Assembly: GCA_036186865.1 (NCBI GenBank)
Contig: AP025041.1
Coordinates: 40,076,463-40,140,462, forward strand
Length of the DNA: 64,000 bases
Reading direction: 5' to 3'
From: Eustoma russellianum
Lineage: Eukaryota > Streptophyta > Magnoliopsida > Gentianales > Gentianaceae
Shown here: positions 45,101 to 57,644 of the stretch, piece by piece
How positions within the stretch are numbered: the stretch's first letter is position 1
How the letters are laid out: every line of letters starts with the position of its first letter
Position numbers and translations under genes: made by a program
The notes under the pieces: generated by a model
What the model was told of the DNA's origin: nothing
Databases searched by the model: none
The model's input: the letters and a program-made list of their open reading frames with translations, nothing else

Positions 45101-45185
45101 GTTAGGTTTAAAGAAATTTTAAAAACCTTATTTTCCGCACCATCTATTCAACCCCCCCTTCTAGTGGTGCCTTGCAGATCCTACA
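42136..45185 (+). repeat. Element G 5' LTR
   Basis: TGTAGAAATAAG to CCTACA. Very long for copia. It contains the 20-bp palindrome CTTATATCATATGATATAAG (about 42659), inverted CTTAGTTTAATAAACTAAG (about 42391-42410) and three GCTGAAA...TTTCAGC palindromes. Open frames inside recur identically in the 3' LTR and are not genes. Confidence 0.95.
43425..43780 (+). repeat. CATGCTGAAAATTTCAGCATG palindromes in the G LTR
   Basis: Three palindromic units, at about 43427-43446 (CATGCTGAAAATTTCAGCAT plus G), about 43584-43608 (with TTTTT centre) and about 43758-43776. Each is followed within 30 bp by a GGCCGAAT/GGCCGATT word. The same pairs occur in F, H and the 3' LTR, so they are a conserved feature of the family. 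Confidence 0.85.
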
Positions 45186-45187
45186 AG

Positions 45188-45200
45188 TGGTATCAGAGCG
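45188..45200 (+). other. Element G primer binding site
   Basis: TGGTATCAGAGCG, two bases after the 5' LTR end; initiator tRNA-Met type. Confidence 0.92.
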
Positions 45201-45239
45201 CAGGAATACTCACTACAAGGAATCCAACGATTCAGTGAG

Positions 45240-47152
45240 ATGGCATCCACAAATCTCAAAACCGAACAAGAAGGTATCTCGAGCCAAAGGCCTCCACTTT
45301 TTGACGGTGAGTCTTTTATTCAATGGAAACTTAGGATGAAACTCTTTCTTATGGCTATAGATATAGATCTTTGGTCAATAATTGAAGATGGTCCATATGT
45401 CCCATCTAATGTATCCACTGTAGACGGAGTTACTTTAGAAGTTATTAAAACTAGACAAGAATATACGAGTGATGATAAAAAGAAGCTTAGTATGAATGCT
45501 AGGGCTATGCAATTGCTTCTAAACGGATTGAGTAAAAGTGAGTCTAGTTATGTGTCAAATTGTTCGAGTGCACAAGAAATGTGGAGAATTTTAGAAATGA
45601 AACACGAAGGCACGAGTCAAGTAAAAGAGTCAAAAATTAATATGCTCATGTCTACTCTTGAGTCTTTTAAATTGTTGCCTAATGAGTCGATTGTAGATAT
45701 GGATCTTCGTTTAACTAACATCTATAACTCTCTTGAGTCTCTTGGAAAGGCTTTTACTACGCAGGAAAAGGTACAGAAAGTCCTACGAAGCCTTCCTTCG
45801 GAATGGGACCCTAAAGTGGCTGCTATAGAAGAAAGTAAGGAGACTAAATCAATAAAAATGAAAGAACTCATTGGCTCGCTCAAAGTTTATGAAAACAAAA
45901 TTACTATTCGGAAATCGGAATCATCTAAACAAGGTAAGACAATTGCTTTTAAATCAAATGAATACGTCTCCCCTCCCTCCGATCACGTAGATGATAGTGA
46001 TTCCGAATCGGATAATGATGATTTAATTCTATTGGCTAAAGGACTAAGAAGATTCATGAGAAAGTCATTTAGAAATAAAAACAAGGACACTACATCTAAG
46101 AGAAATAAAAACAAGTCAAATGATAAAGACATTAAATGTTATGAATGCGGAAAACTCGGACACTTATCATATGACTGCCCAAACAAAGAAAATCAAACAA
46201 ATAAATACCCTGACAAGGAGCGGAACAAAAATAGACTCGTCTCAGATCCTAAACAAAGGAAATGTGCACTAAAGGCCTCCACATGGAGTGACTCATCAGA
46301 CTCTGAAACTGAGACCGAAGAGGAGACCGCTCAAGTTTGCTTCGCTTCAAAGGCGTCTAATGAGGTATCATCTGATTCTGACTCTGACTCTGAACCTTCT
46401 TATGATGATCTTTTTAGTCATTATCTTGAATTACATAAATTTACTAAGACTCTCGCAAAAGAAAAGAAACGTTTAATTGAAGACAAGAAACTGTTAGAAT
46501 CTTCTAACGAGAATCTTGTAGCTCAATTAAGCGATTCAAAGAAAGAGTCTTCATGTGTCATCACTGCATTAAAAACCGAGATCTCATCATTGACTTCTCA
46601 AAATAATGAAATGAAATCCGAGATTTCAAATTTGAAATCAAGGAATACAGACTTAGAGAAAATGATGAAACAATTCGATACAGGGTCAAACATGTTGCAT
46701 CGCATCATATTATCGCAAAAGCATGACAGTGACAAAACTGGATTGGGATACGTTGATACTAACGAAGTATTAACCAAACCAACCAAGTTTGTTGTGTCTA
46801 AGAAAGTAGACACCCCCTAAGCATCAAGTGGCGTCTAAGATGACGCAAAAAGCGCCCCCTTCCACACGCCCCACTCCCTCATATCATGTGAAATATAACG
46901 TTGTACCATATAGATATGAGAAGAAAAGAACCATGCATACACGAAATACATATCATCCACGCACTACGCACACGCACACAAGGACATATCAAAAGCGTCC
47001 TTCATTCAATGAGTATAGAGAAGTCCTTGGGCAAAGACCCAAAGTACATGCACCACATGTATATTATATCGCACCTTCATTCTTGCCATTTGATAGACCG
47101 AGAAGGATCACCCAAGTATGGGTACCGAAAGGTACCTTTACCAAAAGATGAT
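45240..47152 (+). CDS. Element G gag (UBN2 capsid, zinc knuckle, coiled coil), one frameshift
   Basis: From the ATG at 45240, 526 residues stay open. UBN2-type capsid at residues about 20-230 (LFDGESFIQWKLRMKLFL, EMWRILEMKHEGTSQVKE, LPSEWDPKV). A serine/aspartate-rich acidic segment, a CX2CX4HX4C knuckle (CYECGKLGHLSYDC, residues about 300-313), a second acidic segment and a long coiled coil (about 395-485). TAA at 46818-46820 follows a C-run (CACCCCCTAA). In the +1 frame the chain continues to 47152 with a basic region and WVPKGTF, the usual Sirevirus gag end. The frameshift is in a homopolymer and could be a sequencing error. Particle assembly and RNA packaging are the expected roles. Confidence 0.88.
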
Positions 47153-47212
47153 TAACTAACTCGAAAGGACCCAAAATTAAAAGGGTACCCAAATCACCTT
47201 TTCACATTGCAG

Positions 47213-50200
47213 GGAGACCACTCATCAAAAGACACATCAATAAAGTGGTTCCTTGACAGTGGTTGCTCGAGGCACATGACGGGTGACCCAAGCCTGTTCT
47301 CCAAATTAAAGAAGGTCACAAAAGGCGGATCCGTGACCTTTGGAGACAACAATGAAGGGAAGATCATTGGAAAAGGTACGATTGGAAATCCAAATACACT
47401 TCAAATCTCCAACGTATTTTTGGTAAGCAACTTATCTTACAATCTTCTTAGTATTTCTCAATTTGTTGACAATGGCTTCAATGTTTTTTACTCACCCTTA
47501 TTGCAATATAATAAATAAAAATGGAGAAACCGTCTTGAAAGGAAAACGAGAAGGAAATATCTTTACACTATCTATGGATGATGTAGTAGACGCTAAAGTT
47601 AAATGTTTTATGTCAAATGAACCCAATGTGAATTTGTGGCATAGACATTTAGGACACATAGGTATTTCTACACTAGAAAAATTGCAACGAAAGAACCTAG
47701 TACGGGGATTGCCTACGCTTGATTTAGACAACTTTCAGTTGTGTGAATCTTGCATAAAAGGCAAACAAACACGTGAGTCACTTAAGCCTAAAAATGAGAT
47801 AAGCACGACTAGAATACTAGAACTATTGCATATCGATTTGTTTGGTCCTAGTCGCACTACAAGCCTTGGTGGGCGTCACTATGCATGCGTGATTGTTGAT
47901 GACTTTTCTCGTTATACTTGGACTTTATTTCTTGCACATAAAGATGATAGCGCCGTAGTAATTGCTAAATTAATTAAACAACTTGAAAATCAATACGGCG
48001 TAAATGTGAAAAGAATAAGAAGCGATAGAGGCGGTGAATTTAGAAATAAAGAGATGATTTTGTTTTGTGAAGAAAAAGGAATTAAACATGAGTTTTCGCC
48101 ACCTAGAACTCCACAATTAAATGGAGTAGTAGAAAGAAAGAATCGCACACTACAAGAAATTGCTAGAACCATGCTTTGCGAAAATAAATTGCCTAGATTT
48201 CTGTGGGCGGAAGCCGTAAATTGCGCATGCTATATTGTAAATCGCCTATCTATAAGAAAGAAAATAAATAAGACGCCTTACGAAATCTTGAATGATCGCA
48301 CGCCTAAGATTGATTATTTTCGTGTGTTTGGATGCAAATGCTTTGTCTTGAATACAAAAGATAATTTAGATAAATTTGAATCCAAATCAATTGAGTGCAT
48401 TTTTGTTGGGTATTCCATAAATTCAAAAGCATATAGATGTTATGATCCTCTCACTAGACAAATCATAGAATCTATTCATGTTAAATTCAATGAATTTGGA
48501 GAGATTGATAAAGATAAGGAATATGACGATGATTTTGAATTGAAACCCGTTTTGGATGAAGATGATTATTCTTTTGATATGCATGAGATGAATGAGACAC
48601 TAGAAATGCATGATCATATAGAAATGCATGATAACTTAGAAAATAATCAACCAAGATGGCATAGAGATCACCCACAAGATCTCATCATAGGCGACATTAC
48701 TCACGGTGTGCGACCACGTAGAAGAATCACTTCGGATGAAATAAATGAATTTCATGCTATGATTTCTGAAATTGAGCCCAAAAATGTGCATGATGCTTTG
48801 AGTGATTCATCTTGGATTGATGCTATGCATGACGAACTTAATCAATTCGTTAGAAATGATGTATGGGATTTAGTGCCACGACCACAAGATAAGACAATAA
48901 TAGGCACAAAGTGGGTATTTAGGAATAAAATGAATGAAGAAGGAAAGGTCGTTAGAAATAAAGCAAGACTCGTAGCTCAAGGATATAATCAAGAAGAAGG
49001 AATAGACTACGATGAAACATTTGTACCGTAGCACGTTTAGAAGCTATACGACTCTTACTTGCTATTGCTTGCATGAAAGATTTTAAATTGTATCAAATGG
49101 ACGTCAAAAGTGCTTTTCTAAACGGATTTATACAAGAAGAAGTATACGTGAAGCAACCACCCGTTTTTGAAGATTTGAAATATCCAGATCACGTGTACAA
49201 ACTAAAGAAGGCACTATACGGCCTAAAGCAAGCGCCAGAGCATGGTATGATCGTTTTGCTACTTTTCTTTTAGAAAATAATTTTAAACGTGGTACTATAG
49301 ATAGTACACTATTTTTGAAACAAGAAAAATCATATTTATTTATTATTCAAATCTACGTAGATGATATTATTTTCGGTTCTACCTCACATAGACTCGTTAA
49401 AGATTTTGAAAATTGTATGAAAGCTGAATTTGAAATGCCTATGGTTGGTGAACTTAATTATTTTCTTGGCTTGCAGATTAAGCAAACGAATAAAGGAATT
49501 CATATAAGCCAAGCTAAGTACGTAAATGACATGATCAAGAAATTCAATTTTGAAAATTTGAAACCATCCCCCACGCCTATGAGTGTTACTACTAAATTAG
49601 ACAAAGATGAACATGGTAAAGACGTTGATAATGGATTATATCGATCTATGATAGGTTCTTTACTATATTTAACTGCTAGTAGGTCTGACATCATGTTTAG
49701 CGTATGCATGTGTGCTCGTTTTCAAAGTCAACCTAAGGTGTCACACTTAAATGCGGTAAAAAGAATATTCCGTTATATTAAGCACATGCCCACCTTAGGT
49801 ATTTGGTATGATAAGGATTCTACATTCGACTTACATGCTTACACTGATGCAGATTATGGTGGCTGCAAGATAGATAGAAAAAGCACGAGCGGAACTTGCC
49901 AATTTATAGGAAATTCCCTTATTTCATGGTTTTCCAAAAAGCAAGCAAGTGTTGCTTTGTCCACTACTGAGGCTGAATATATGGCTCTTAGCCTTTGTTG
50001 CACACAATTGTTGTGGATAAAACAACAACTTTCGGACTTTGGAATTACCGTAAATAAAATTCCTATATATTGTGATAGTATGAGTGCAATAAATTTGTCT
50101 AAAAACCCCGTATTACACTCTAAGGCTAAGCATATAGAAGTTCACTATCATTTTCTTCGTGATCACGTTAACAATGGTAATATTGTCATAGATCACGTAC

Positions 50201-50304
50201 GCACAGAATCACAAGTAGCGGATATATTTACAAAGGCCTTAAATCAAGCCACATTTGAATCTCTTCGTTCTAAATTAGGCATGATTCCTGTTGATGTGAT
50301 TTAA
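47213..50304 (+). pseudogene. Element G pol: protease, integrase, RT, RNase H with single-base frameshifts
   Basis: The protease frame opens at 47213 after TTTTCACATTGCAG (FLDSGCSRHMTGD). Frame change near 47510. Integrase and linker 47530-49031 (WHRHLGH, CESCIKGK, DLFGPS, SDRGGEFRN, TPQLNGVVERKNRTLQE). RT starts at about 48880 (GTKWVFRNKMNEEG), is broken at about 49031 and about 49235, and continues 49315-50304 with YVDDIIFGSTS (about 49348). RNase H shows DADYGGC, LSTTEAEYMAL, KAKHIEVHYHF and QVADIFTKAL. Domains are otherwise complete. Three or four one-base breaks in so young an element suggest either sequence errors or a copy made defective by mutation at reverse transcription. Confidence 0.93.
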
Positions 50305-50552
50305 TGCGATATTATTTGATTTACTTTCCTTTTTGACAGGAATCTTTTGATTAACTTTCCAAAATAAAGGGGGAGAGAGAAGCATGATTTAAGGAGGAGA
50401 GAGAGACTGATTGATCCTAATTGCATGAATCAAGGGGGAGCCGGATTTGAAATTCGAAATTCAAATTTCAAATCTGTGCATAATTCAAGGGGGAGAGATA
50501 GTACTTAAATCATGTACACTAGTTATTTTGAAAATCATCAAAAGGGGGAGAT
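50305..50552 (+). other. Element G polypurine tracts
   Basis: Purine tracts at about 50367 (AAAGGGGGAGAGAGA), 50390 (AAGGAGGAGAGAGAGA), 50430 (AAGGGGGAG), 50490 (AAGGGGGAGAGA) and 50540-50552 (AAAAGGGGGAGAT), the last against the LTR. Also the nested palindrome ATTTGAAATTCGAAATTCAAAT (about 50451). Confidence 0.85.
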
Positions 50553-53500
50553 TGTAGAAATAAGAGGGTTTGAGTGATTTCAAAATAAGAAACGTTGAAT
50601 ATATATACATATATACAAACGTGTATAAGTGTGTACATGTATGCATGATAACTTGTCACTACTTGCCTTATTTAGCTTATATATTATGTTGCCGTACTAA
50701 CGAGCCATGAAGCATTAAAGCTTACATCATATGGCGAACATTTGTTGAGTTTATACTATTTTCAGGTACCACAATTAATGAACTAAAGTAGTTCATTAAG
50801 TGAAGTACTTAGTTTAATAAACTAAGTAGTTCATTAAAGGAAGATGCATTTAGAAAAGGCACAAAGGCAACATGGCTATGGAAGGAAAGTCTTCTTCTCC
50901 TCCCCACATTCATTCCACACGCCTTTTACACATATATATATACTATATTTTTAGATTTTTTATAAAAGGCACATACACATGTATTCCAACGTACTACCGA
51001 CACGTTATATATCTTACGTACGTACGTTAACGTCACACCACTATACTTAACTCATATTTATGAGTATATTCAGGTCTTATATCATATGATATAAGATATG
51101 GTGATGAAAAATTAAATACGACACGATAAAAGGTTCTAAACCGAAATTTGTCGTGTCGGGCGAATACCGAAACTTTGCCAATGTGTCACGTACTTGCCAT
51201 AAATAAATGGCCAGCCCATATACATCAAAAATTGATGAAAATTTCGTGATGCACATGGTGTGATTAGCCAAAAATACTTTCCATGTTGGCACACACAAAT
51301 CACCCCACATTTAGGCCAAAATGTGAAGATTCCAATTTTATTTTTGTCACATGTTTATGGTACCATTTTAAATCAGCCAAGAGCTGAAATTTAAAATATA
51401 TATTATATATATTGTGTATAACATAATATATATATCATGTGCAAAGGTTGGAATTTAAATTAGAGAAAAATCGGGTAATCGATAAATATCAAAAATTTGG
51501 TTTTCTACGCACTTAACATGGAACGTTTTTCTTGACCATGATGTGACACGTATCTAGACATTTTTTACATATAATATACATCTTAAAGTTTTCTAGAAAA
51601 TTAAATTAAGGGCTGATTGGAATATTACATGTGTGTATTACTAAATGTGCACTATTTTACAAAGTTAGCAAAAATAAATTTCAGCACATGTATATACACT
51701 TTCAAACGTCACTACAGCTGAGTTGGAGCAAATGTGGAGCCTTGTTGGAATGTTGATTGGTCAAGGATCAATCATACAATGTTGATGAATCAAAGAGAGA
51801 AGCTACAAAAGGTAAGTTTTCAACATATACCTCTCTTATGTCACATGCTGAAAATTTCAGCATGTTACACATACCATGGCCGAATTCTTCATGGTTAAGC
51901 AAGATATTTTGTCAATTTTTCATTAAAGGATTAATTAAAGGAGTTATGGAAATAATTTGAATGTTATGTAAGGTAATTAAGTGTGATATTTTTCATATCA
52001 CACATGCTGAAATTTTTCAGCATGTGTGAGGGGATGTGCTGGCCGAATGTTGCTCCTTATTGTGTCCAAGTTCACTGTTCATTTGGTAGCAAGACTTACC
52101 TTATATGATTGATTTATTTTTATGACAAAAATTCAAAGGAAAATGAAAAAAATCTGAATTTATCTCATGTTGTAAATGCTGAAAATTTCAGCATTGAAAA
52201 TTAGGGTGCTGGCCGATTTTTTGAGGATGGAAGGAAGGATATTTTGTGTCTTGCACTTGATGATAGAATTTGTGAATTATGGTATGACTTAATGATTGAT
52301 ATTGGCACATGTTTAAAGTGATTATTTCAGATTTTCCATGTCATCAAATGATGACAACATTAAGCCAATCAAGAGGTGCCAAGTAAGCAATGACTAAATG
52401 ATGGTCCAATGGAGTGATGCCAAGTAAGCAAAGCATTGTCACCATGATGTCTTACACTCTCTCAAGCAATTAAAAGGAAATTTTCAAGAGGGGGAGGAGC
52501 ACATAGGGGGATGGCTGAGCTTCCTATAAGGAAGGAAGAGGAGAACAAACAAATACAACACCAAGATTTGCATTCTAAAGTGATCAAAGTGCCAAGCCTT
52601 TCTTCTCCTACATTTTCTTTCTTTCTTCTCTTGTAAAAAGCCTATTGTATATTACTTCTTTCTATCTTGAATAGGCTTCATAGAAACCACCATTCATTCA
52701 TCTTTGTAAAAGATTGATCAAGGTGTGATCAATCTTCATCCTAGCGAGGTGGTGGTGTTCGTGTGAATTGTACTCGACATACAAGGTTTGTAAAGGGTTG
52801 GAGTTAGGTGTAACTCTATCAACCCTGCGGTAAGGTGTACTGCGTGAGTGTGATTAGTGTGAACCAAGGAAGGTGTTCCTTGAAGACTGGAGTAGGTTGT
52901 TTATAACCGAACCAGTATAAAACTCTTGGTGCAATTTACTTTCTGCATTTACGTTTCAGTTTCTGCACTGTTTACGCATATTGTTCACGTTCGTAAAAAT
53001 AGTAAACGTTTTTCAAAAATTATAAAAATTTCCAGAAACATACATAAACGTTCTAGGGTTAATTTGGCACAAGTTTCAACCCTTTTGGACAAGTATAAGT
53101 CATTCAAACATCAAAAGTTCTGAGACTAGTGCAGTCTGATTTTCAGACTTGCAAAGGTTGAGACTTTGGGTGTATTTGATCTACTTTCCAAAAGAATTTT
53201 CAAAAACTGTTTCAACCATTTAATTATAGTGTGTGAAGAGTTATTGGTCAAATTTTCAGGTCATTTGGACATTCACATAAATAGGAATTAATTTTGCAAA
53301 ACCATCTACCGGTTCTGGCAGATTTGCACAATCTGAGTGCCAACGGTTTTTGAAGGGGTTAAAGGTTGAATTTTGATTTGAAATTTTTAGGGGACTCTCA
53401 TAACATCTGAGGCTAAGTTCTCTCAAAATGTCATAATTTTTGGAGACCTCTAACCTAGTTTTTAAAACGTTTTAAGACTGGTCCTGAAAACAGAATCTGT

Positions 53501-53606
53501 TTTCAGAACTTGAATTGGTTAGTTTTAAAGAAATTTTAAAAACCTTATTTTTCGCACCATCTATTCAACCCCCCCCCCCTTCTAGTGGTGCCTTGCAGAT
53601 CCTACA
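50553..53606 (+). repeat. Element G 3' LTR
   Basis: Near-identical to 42136-45185. Visible differences include TTGAAAATTCG against TCAAAAATTTGG (about 43070 / 51488), a C-run longer by two near the end (about 53571) and isolated substitutions. Confidence 0.95.
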
Positions 53607-53611
53607 AAACG

Positions 53612-56600
53612 CACCAAGAAGGAGTGTTTCGAACTCGTAGGGTACTCGGCGTGGTAGGGTAACCCACAAGGAACAGGGAAGCAAGGAGAACGAAGTGGGA
53701 TAGAGCCACCAGGAATGGGTTCAATAGCGGCGGGCACCATGGATGATGCAATCACACGCTGTGCAAGAGAGGAGCTCGTAGAAATCAGAGCGTGCCTGCA
53801 GGAGAAGAAGACGAAGAGAAACTAGGAGGAAGGCAGCTGGAAGAAACGGCAGGCAGCCTAGAAGGTCTAGAAGGTTCAGGTAGGGTTAGGGGTTTTATAA
53901 CCCCAACCTAAAATGTTCATTTCCAGTTTTGTCCCTAAAAAATATCCAGCCTATTGATTCCCTCCAAATAACCAAAATACCCCTCCCCTCTTGCACTAAA
54001 CAAACCGCCCCTTTCTGCTCTTCCAAAATTGCCCCTAGCCCCTCTAAAAAAACTCCTAGACTCTCAAAACCCACCAACTCAGTCAAAAGCAATCTCACCA
54101 TTACATCACCACCACATAAACATCAACGGTGGATCCTCGATTGTAGAGCCACTAATACGATGACCTTTGACCCTCAAGATTTTATAAGTCTCTCGACCTC
54201 CACTGGACACAAGACACATATTAAAACGTCCAGTGGTGAGATAATCCAAGTAAAAGGCTATAGAACCATTCACATTTTTCCAACCCTACACTTAACCCTG
54301 TGTCTTTATGTTCCCACGCTATCCTCTAAATTGCCCTCTCTCAGTCAAATAACCAAATAATTAAACTGCGTAGTACTCATCTATCCAGACTTCTGCCTCT
54401 TGCAGGACATTCATATAGGACAGATCATTGGGCGTGGTACTGAGGGCGATGGACTATACTATGTGGAGGAGGTCACTCACTCATCAGGGCCGGTCCATGC
54501 TTGTCCACATGACGGTAGATCGCCAAATGTGGTAATGGCACCGTCGGCTGGGTCACCCTTCCTTTGGGTACCTCCATACCTTATTCCCTACTATATTTTC
54601 TCTGTCTGATAAACATTTTTCTTGTGACACTTGTATTCTTGCTAAACATCACAAGTGCACTTTCCGTCCTAATAATACTCGAGTTGCACATTGTTTTTCC
54701 CTTATTCATTCTGATGCTTGGGGTCCAGCACCTTTTGCTACACCATAGTGGTACCAATAGTTTGTTATGTTTGTTGGCGACTACTCTCGTATGACTTGGA
54801 TGTATTTTATCAAACAGAAATCTAATGTCCCTACCAAATTCGTGGACTTCTTTCGCATGGTACACACACAATATGGAAATAAAATTCAAATTCTCCAGTC
54901 TGATAATGGCGGTGAGTATATGTCACGACACTTACAAACAATTTTTCAAACTCATGGCATACTTCATCAAACCTCCTGTCCTAACAACCCCCAACAAAAT
55001 GGTGTTGCGGAACGCAAAAACCGTCTCTTACTCGAAATGTCTAGGGCCATGATTATCGAAGCTAGTGTCCCTAAATTTTTTTGGCTTGAGGCAATTGCTA
55101 TCTCTGCATATCTTATAAACAGATTACCAACACGGACTCTAAATCATCAAACGCCACTCCAAGCACTTGCAACTCAAGTCAATATTCCTTCCATCATGAC
55201 TCTTCCACCCAAAATCTTTGGATGTATTGTCTATACTGACATTCTTAAATCCAAATGCACCAAACTTAACCTATGTGCCCTCAAATGTGTTTTTGTCAGC
55301 TATGCTACCCACTAGAAAAGGTATAGATGTTATAATCTACTCATTTGCGTATCCATGTCATCTTTGACTGTGTCTTTCTTGAAACAGACTTTTATTCCTC
55401 TACCAGTACCCAGGCCTAGGGGGAGACATAGAGTGAGCCTTTCAACTGGTTACACGATTCCAGTTGGCTTGAAGCTGGCCAATAAGGGCAATCAGGTGGC
55501 GCCAACGAGCATCCCCAGTCCAAGTTAGATAGATCAATTGCGCAAGTACCACCGACCGATGAACCTCTTTCCTTGGATGTCCCATAAGGTAAACGAGTCT
55601 TCTTCTTGCCTTGACAACTTACCTACTTCACTTACACTTATAGATCTATCTGAATCTACTTATGAACTAACTGAAACCCCTGAGCCCTAAAATGAGCAAT
55701 AGGTACGCACTTTTCCTCCCAAGAGAAACAGGGGTGTCCCCCCAAAGGTACTCACCTGATCGAGGACCCCAGAATTCTAGGTATCTAGTAAATGTGGTCG
55801 TCTCTACAAAGACCGTGTTCTCTGAGGATATCCTAAAGAATGCTAGTGAAGCTATCAAGCAAAAAAAATGGAAGGAAGTGGCAAAAGTAGAAATGGAAGC
55901 CTTGAGGAAGAACAATACCTGTGAGAAGTGTATATTGCCCAGAGGAAAAAGGCCAGTAGGTTGTCGGTGGGTCTTCACTAAAAAATACAAAGAAAATAGC
56001 ACTGTCGAATGATACAAAGCTAGGTTAGTAGCAAAAGCATATACACAGGCATATGGGATTGATTATTCTTAAACATTCTCTCCTATAGCGAAGATTGACA
56101 CAATCCGAGTGCTATTCTCTATTGCTGTTAATGAAGATTGGCTACTGTATCAGTTTGATGTTAAGAATGCCTTTTAACATGGAGAATTAAAAGAGGAGGT
56201 ATACATGGAGGTGCCACCAGGGTTCACAAGTGAGTTCAATGAAAACAAAGTATGCAGACTAAAGCGAGCATTGTATGGGATGAAGCAGTCTCTCCGAGCA
56301 TGGTTTGGGAGATTCACACTTGTCATGAGGAAGAATGGGTATAAACAGAGTAATGCATATCATAATTTGTTTCTTAAGAGGCGAGGTAAGTTGATCACAT
56401 GTCTTATTATATATGTGGACGATATGGAGATTACAGAGAGTGACAAGGAAGAGATGGTGCAAATAAGAAAAAGTCTGTTCACCAAATTTGAAATGAAAGA
56501 CTTAGGAGAGCTCCAGTACTTTCTTGGAATTGAGGTCCAACAATAGTCACAGGGGATTTTTTATATCTCACAAGAAGTATATTCTTGATCTTTTAACTAA

Positions 56601-57381
56601 AACAGGGATGTTGGATTGTAAGCCGAGTGATACTCATGTGGCAACCAATCAGAAACTGGAGATTACAAAGGATGCCCCAACGGTGGATAAAGAGCAGTAC
56701 CAAAGGTTAGTAGGGAAGCTTATTTATCTATCTCATACGAGGCCTGACATTGTATATGCAGTTACGGTAGTAAGTCAGTTCATGCATGAGCCACAGGAAG
56801 ATCATATGGGGGCTGCTAGGCGTAGCATAAGGTATCTGAAGAAAGCTCCAGAAAGAGGGAATTGGTTCTGAAGACATGGACACATGGGAGTAGAAGTTTA
56901 CACTGATGTCGATTGGGCAGGTAATCCAGTAGATAGAAGGTCAATGTCGAGGTATTTCTCACTAGTAGGAGGAAACCTTGTGACATGGCGAAGCAAAAAA
57001 CAGAAGGTTGTCGCACTATTAAGTGCAGAGGCAGAATTCAGAGGGCTCGCGAAAGGAATTGTAGAAGTTCTGTGGCTCAACAAGCTGTTGAAAGAGTTTG
57101 GTTTTCTGGTCCATGCTCCAGCAAAGTTAAAGTGTGACAACAAGGCAGCAATCAGTATTTCGGAAAATCCTGTACAACATGATCGTACGAAGTACATTGA
57201 GGTAGACAAGCACTTTATAAGGGAGAAGTTAGACGAGGGGGTCGTGGAAGTTCCGTTTGTTTGATCAGAAGATCAGCTTGCGGATATACTTACCAAGATG
57301 GTGACGGGTAGAGTCTTCGAGATGACACCTAGCAAGTTGAGCATCAGAGAACCGACGGATCAACTTGAAGGGGAGTATTAG
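53612..57381 (+). pseudogene. Element E, remainder: zinc knuckle end, protease, integrase, RT, RNase H
   Basis: It resumes with KKECFELVGYS-like zinc-knuckle sequence (about 53620). Protease 53929-54400, whose catalytic site reads DCRATNTMT where copia has DSGATDHMT. Integrase 54767-55315 (GDYSRMTWMYF, SDNGGEYMS, NPQQNGVAERKNRLL). A linker follows, then RT 55800-56870 (GCRWVFTKKYKE, FDVKNAF with a stop after it, MKQSLRAW, YVDDMEI in place of the usual YVDDMII-type sequence, TRPDIVYAV). RNase H 56884-57381 (YTDVDWAG, LLSAEAEFRGL, RTKYIEVDKHFI, QLADILTK). Stops at about 56009, 56071, 56175, 56544, 56869 and 57262. An old, inactive copy. Confidence 0.9.
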
Positions 57382-57595
57382 AGATTTGAGGATATTTAAG
57401 AATCTAATCAAATCACATCCTACCTAATTGAGGTTAATCAAATCAAATCAAGCATTGAATTAGATTGAAACTGACCATTTTGTATAGATTAAGAGTTACT
57501 ATAAAGTGGTGCTCGGTGTATTTCCAAGACTCAATGGAAAGAAACATTTTTTCATTCATACTCATCTTTTAATAGTTTCTTTAGTCATTTCTTCA
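57376..57595 (+). repeat. Element E 3' LTR
   Basis: 220 bp, starting TATTAGAG (first dinucleotide mutated from TG) after the purine tract TTGAAGGGGAG (57365-57375) and ending TTTCTTCA before the target duplication AAAAT. Confidence 0.92.
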
Positions 57596-57644
57596 AAAAT
57601 GTCATAGGCTTAGCCGTTACTGAGTTTATCCTACCATTTATTCT

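Larger units (their letters stand above)
42136..53606 (+). mobile_element. Element G: full-length copia with 3-kb LTRs, inserted in gag of E
   Basis: 11,471 bp: LTRs 42136-45185 (3,050 bp) and 50553-53606 (3,054 bp), PBS, gag, pol, several purine tracts. Target duplication AAACG at 42131-42135 and 53607-53611. The two LTRs are nearly identical, so this is the youngest insertion in the window. Repeated GGGGGAG tracts before the 3' LTR are Sirevirus-like, but no ORF3 is present (only 248 bp between pol and LTR). F and H are solo LTRs of the same family. Confidence 0.95.
38046..57595 (+). mobile_element. Element E: copia with 219-bp LTRs, split by F and G
   Basis: 5' LTR 38046-38264 and 3' LTR 57376-57595 are about 19.5 kb apart yet flanked by the same AAAAT (38041-38045, 57596-57600). 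Removing solo LTR F (38458-41151) and element G (42136-53606) leaves about 5.4 kb, a normal copia length: leader, gag, PR, IN, RT, RNase H, purine tract. Short LTRs and the gag/RT type separate it from the Sirevirus-like families here. Broken by many stops. Confidence 0.92.
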
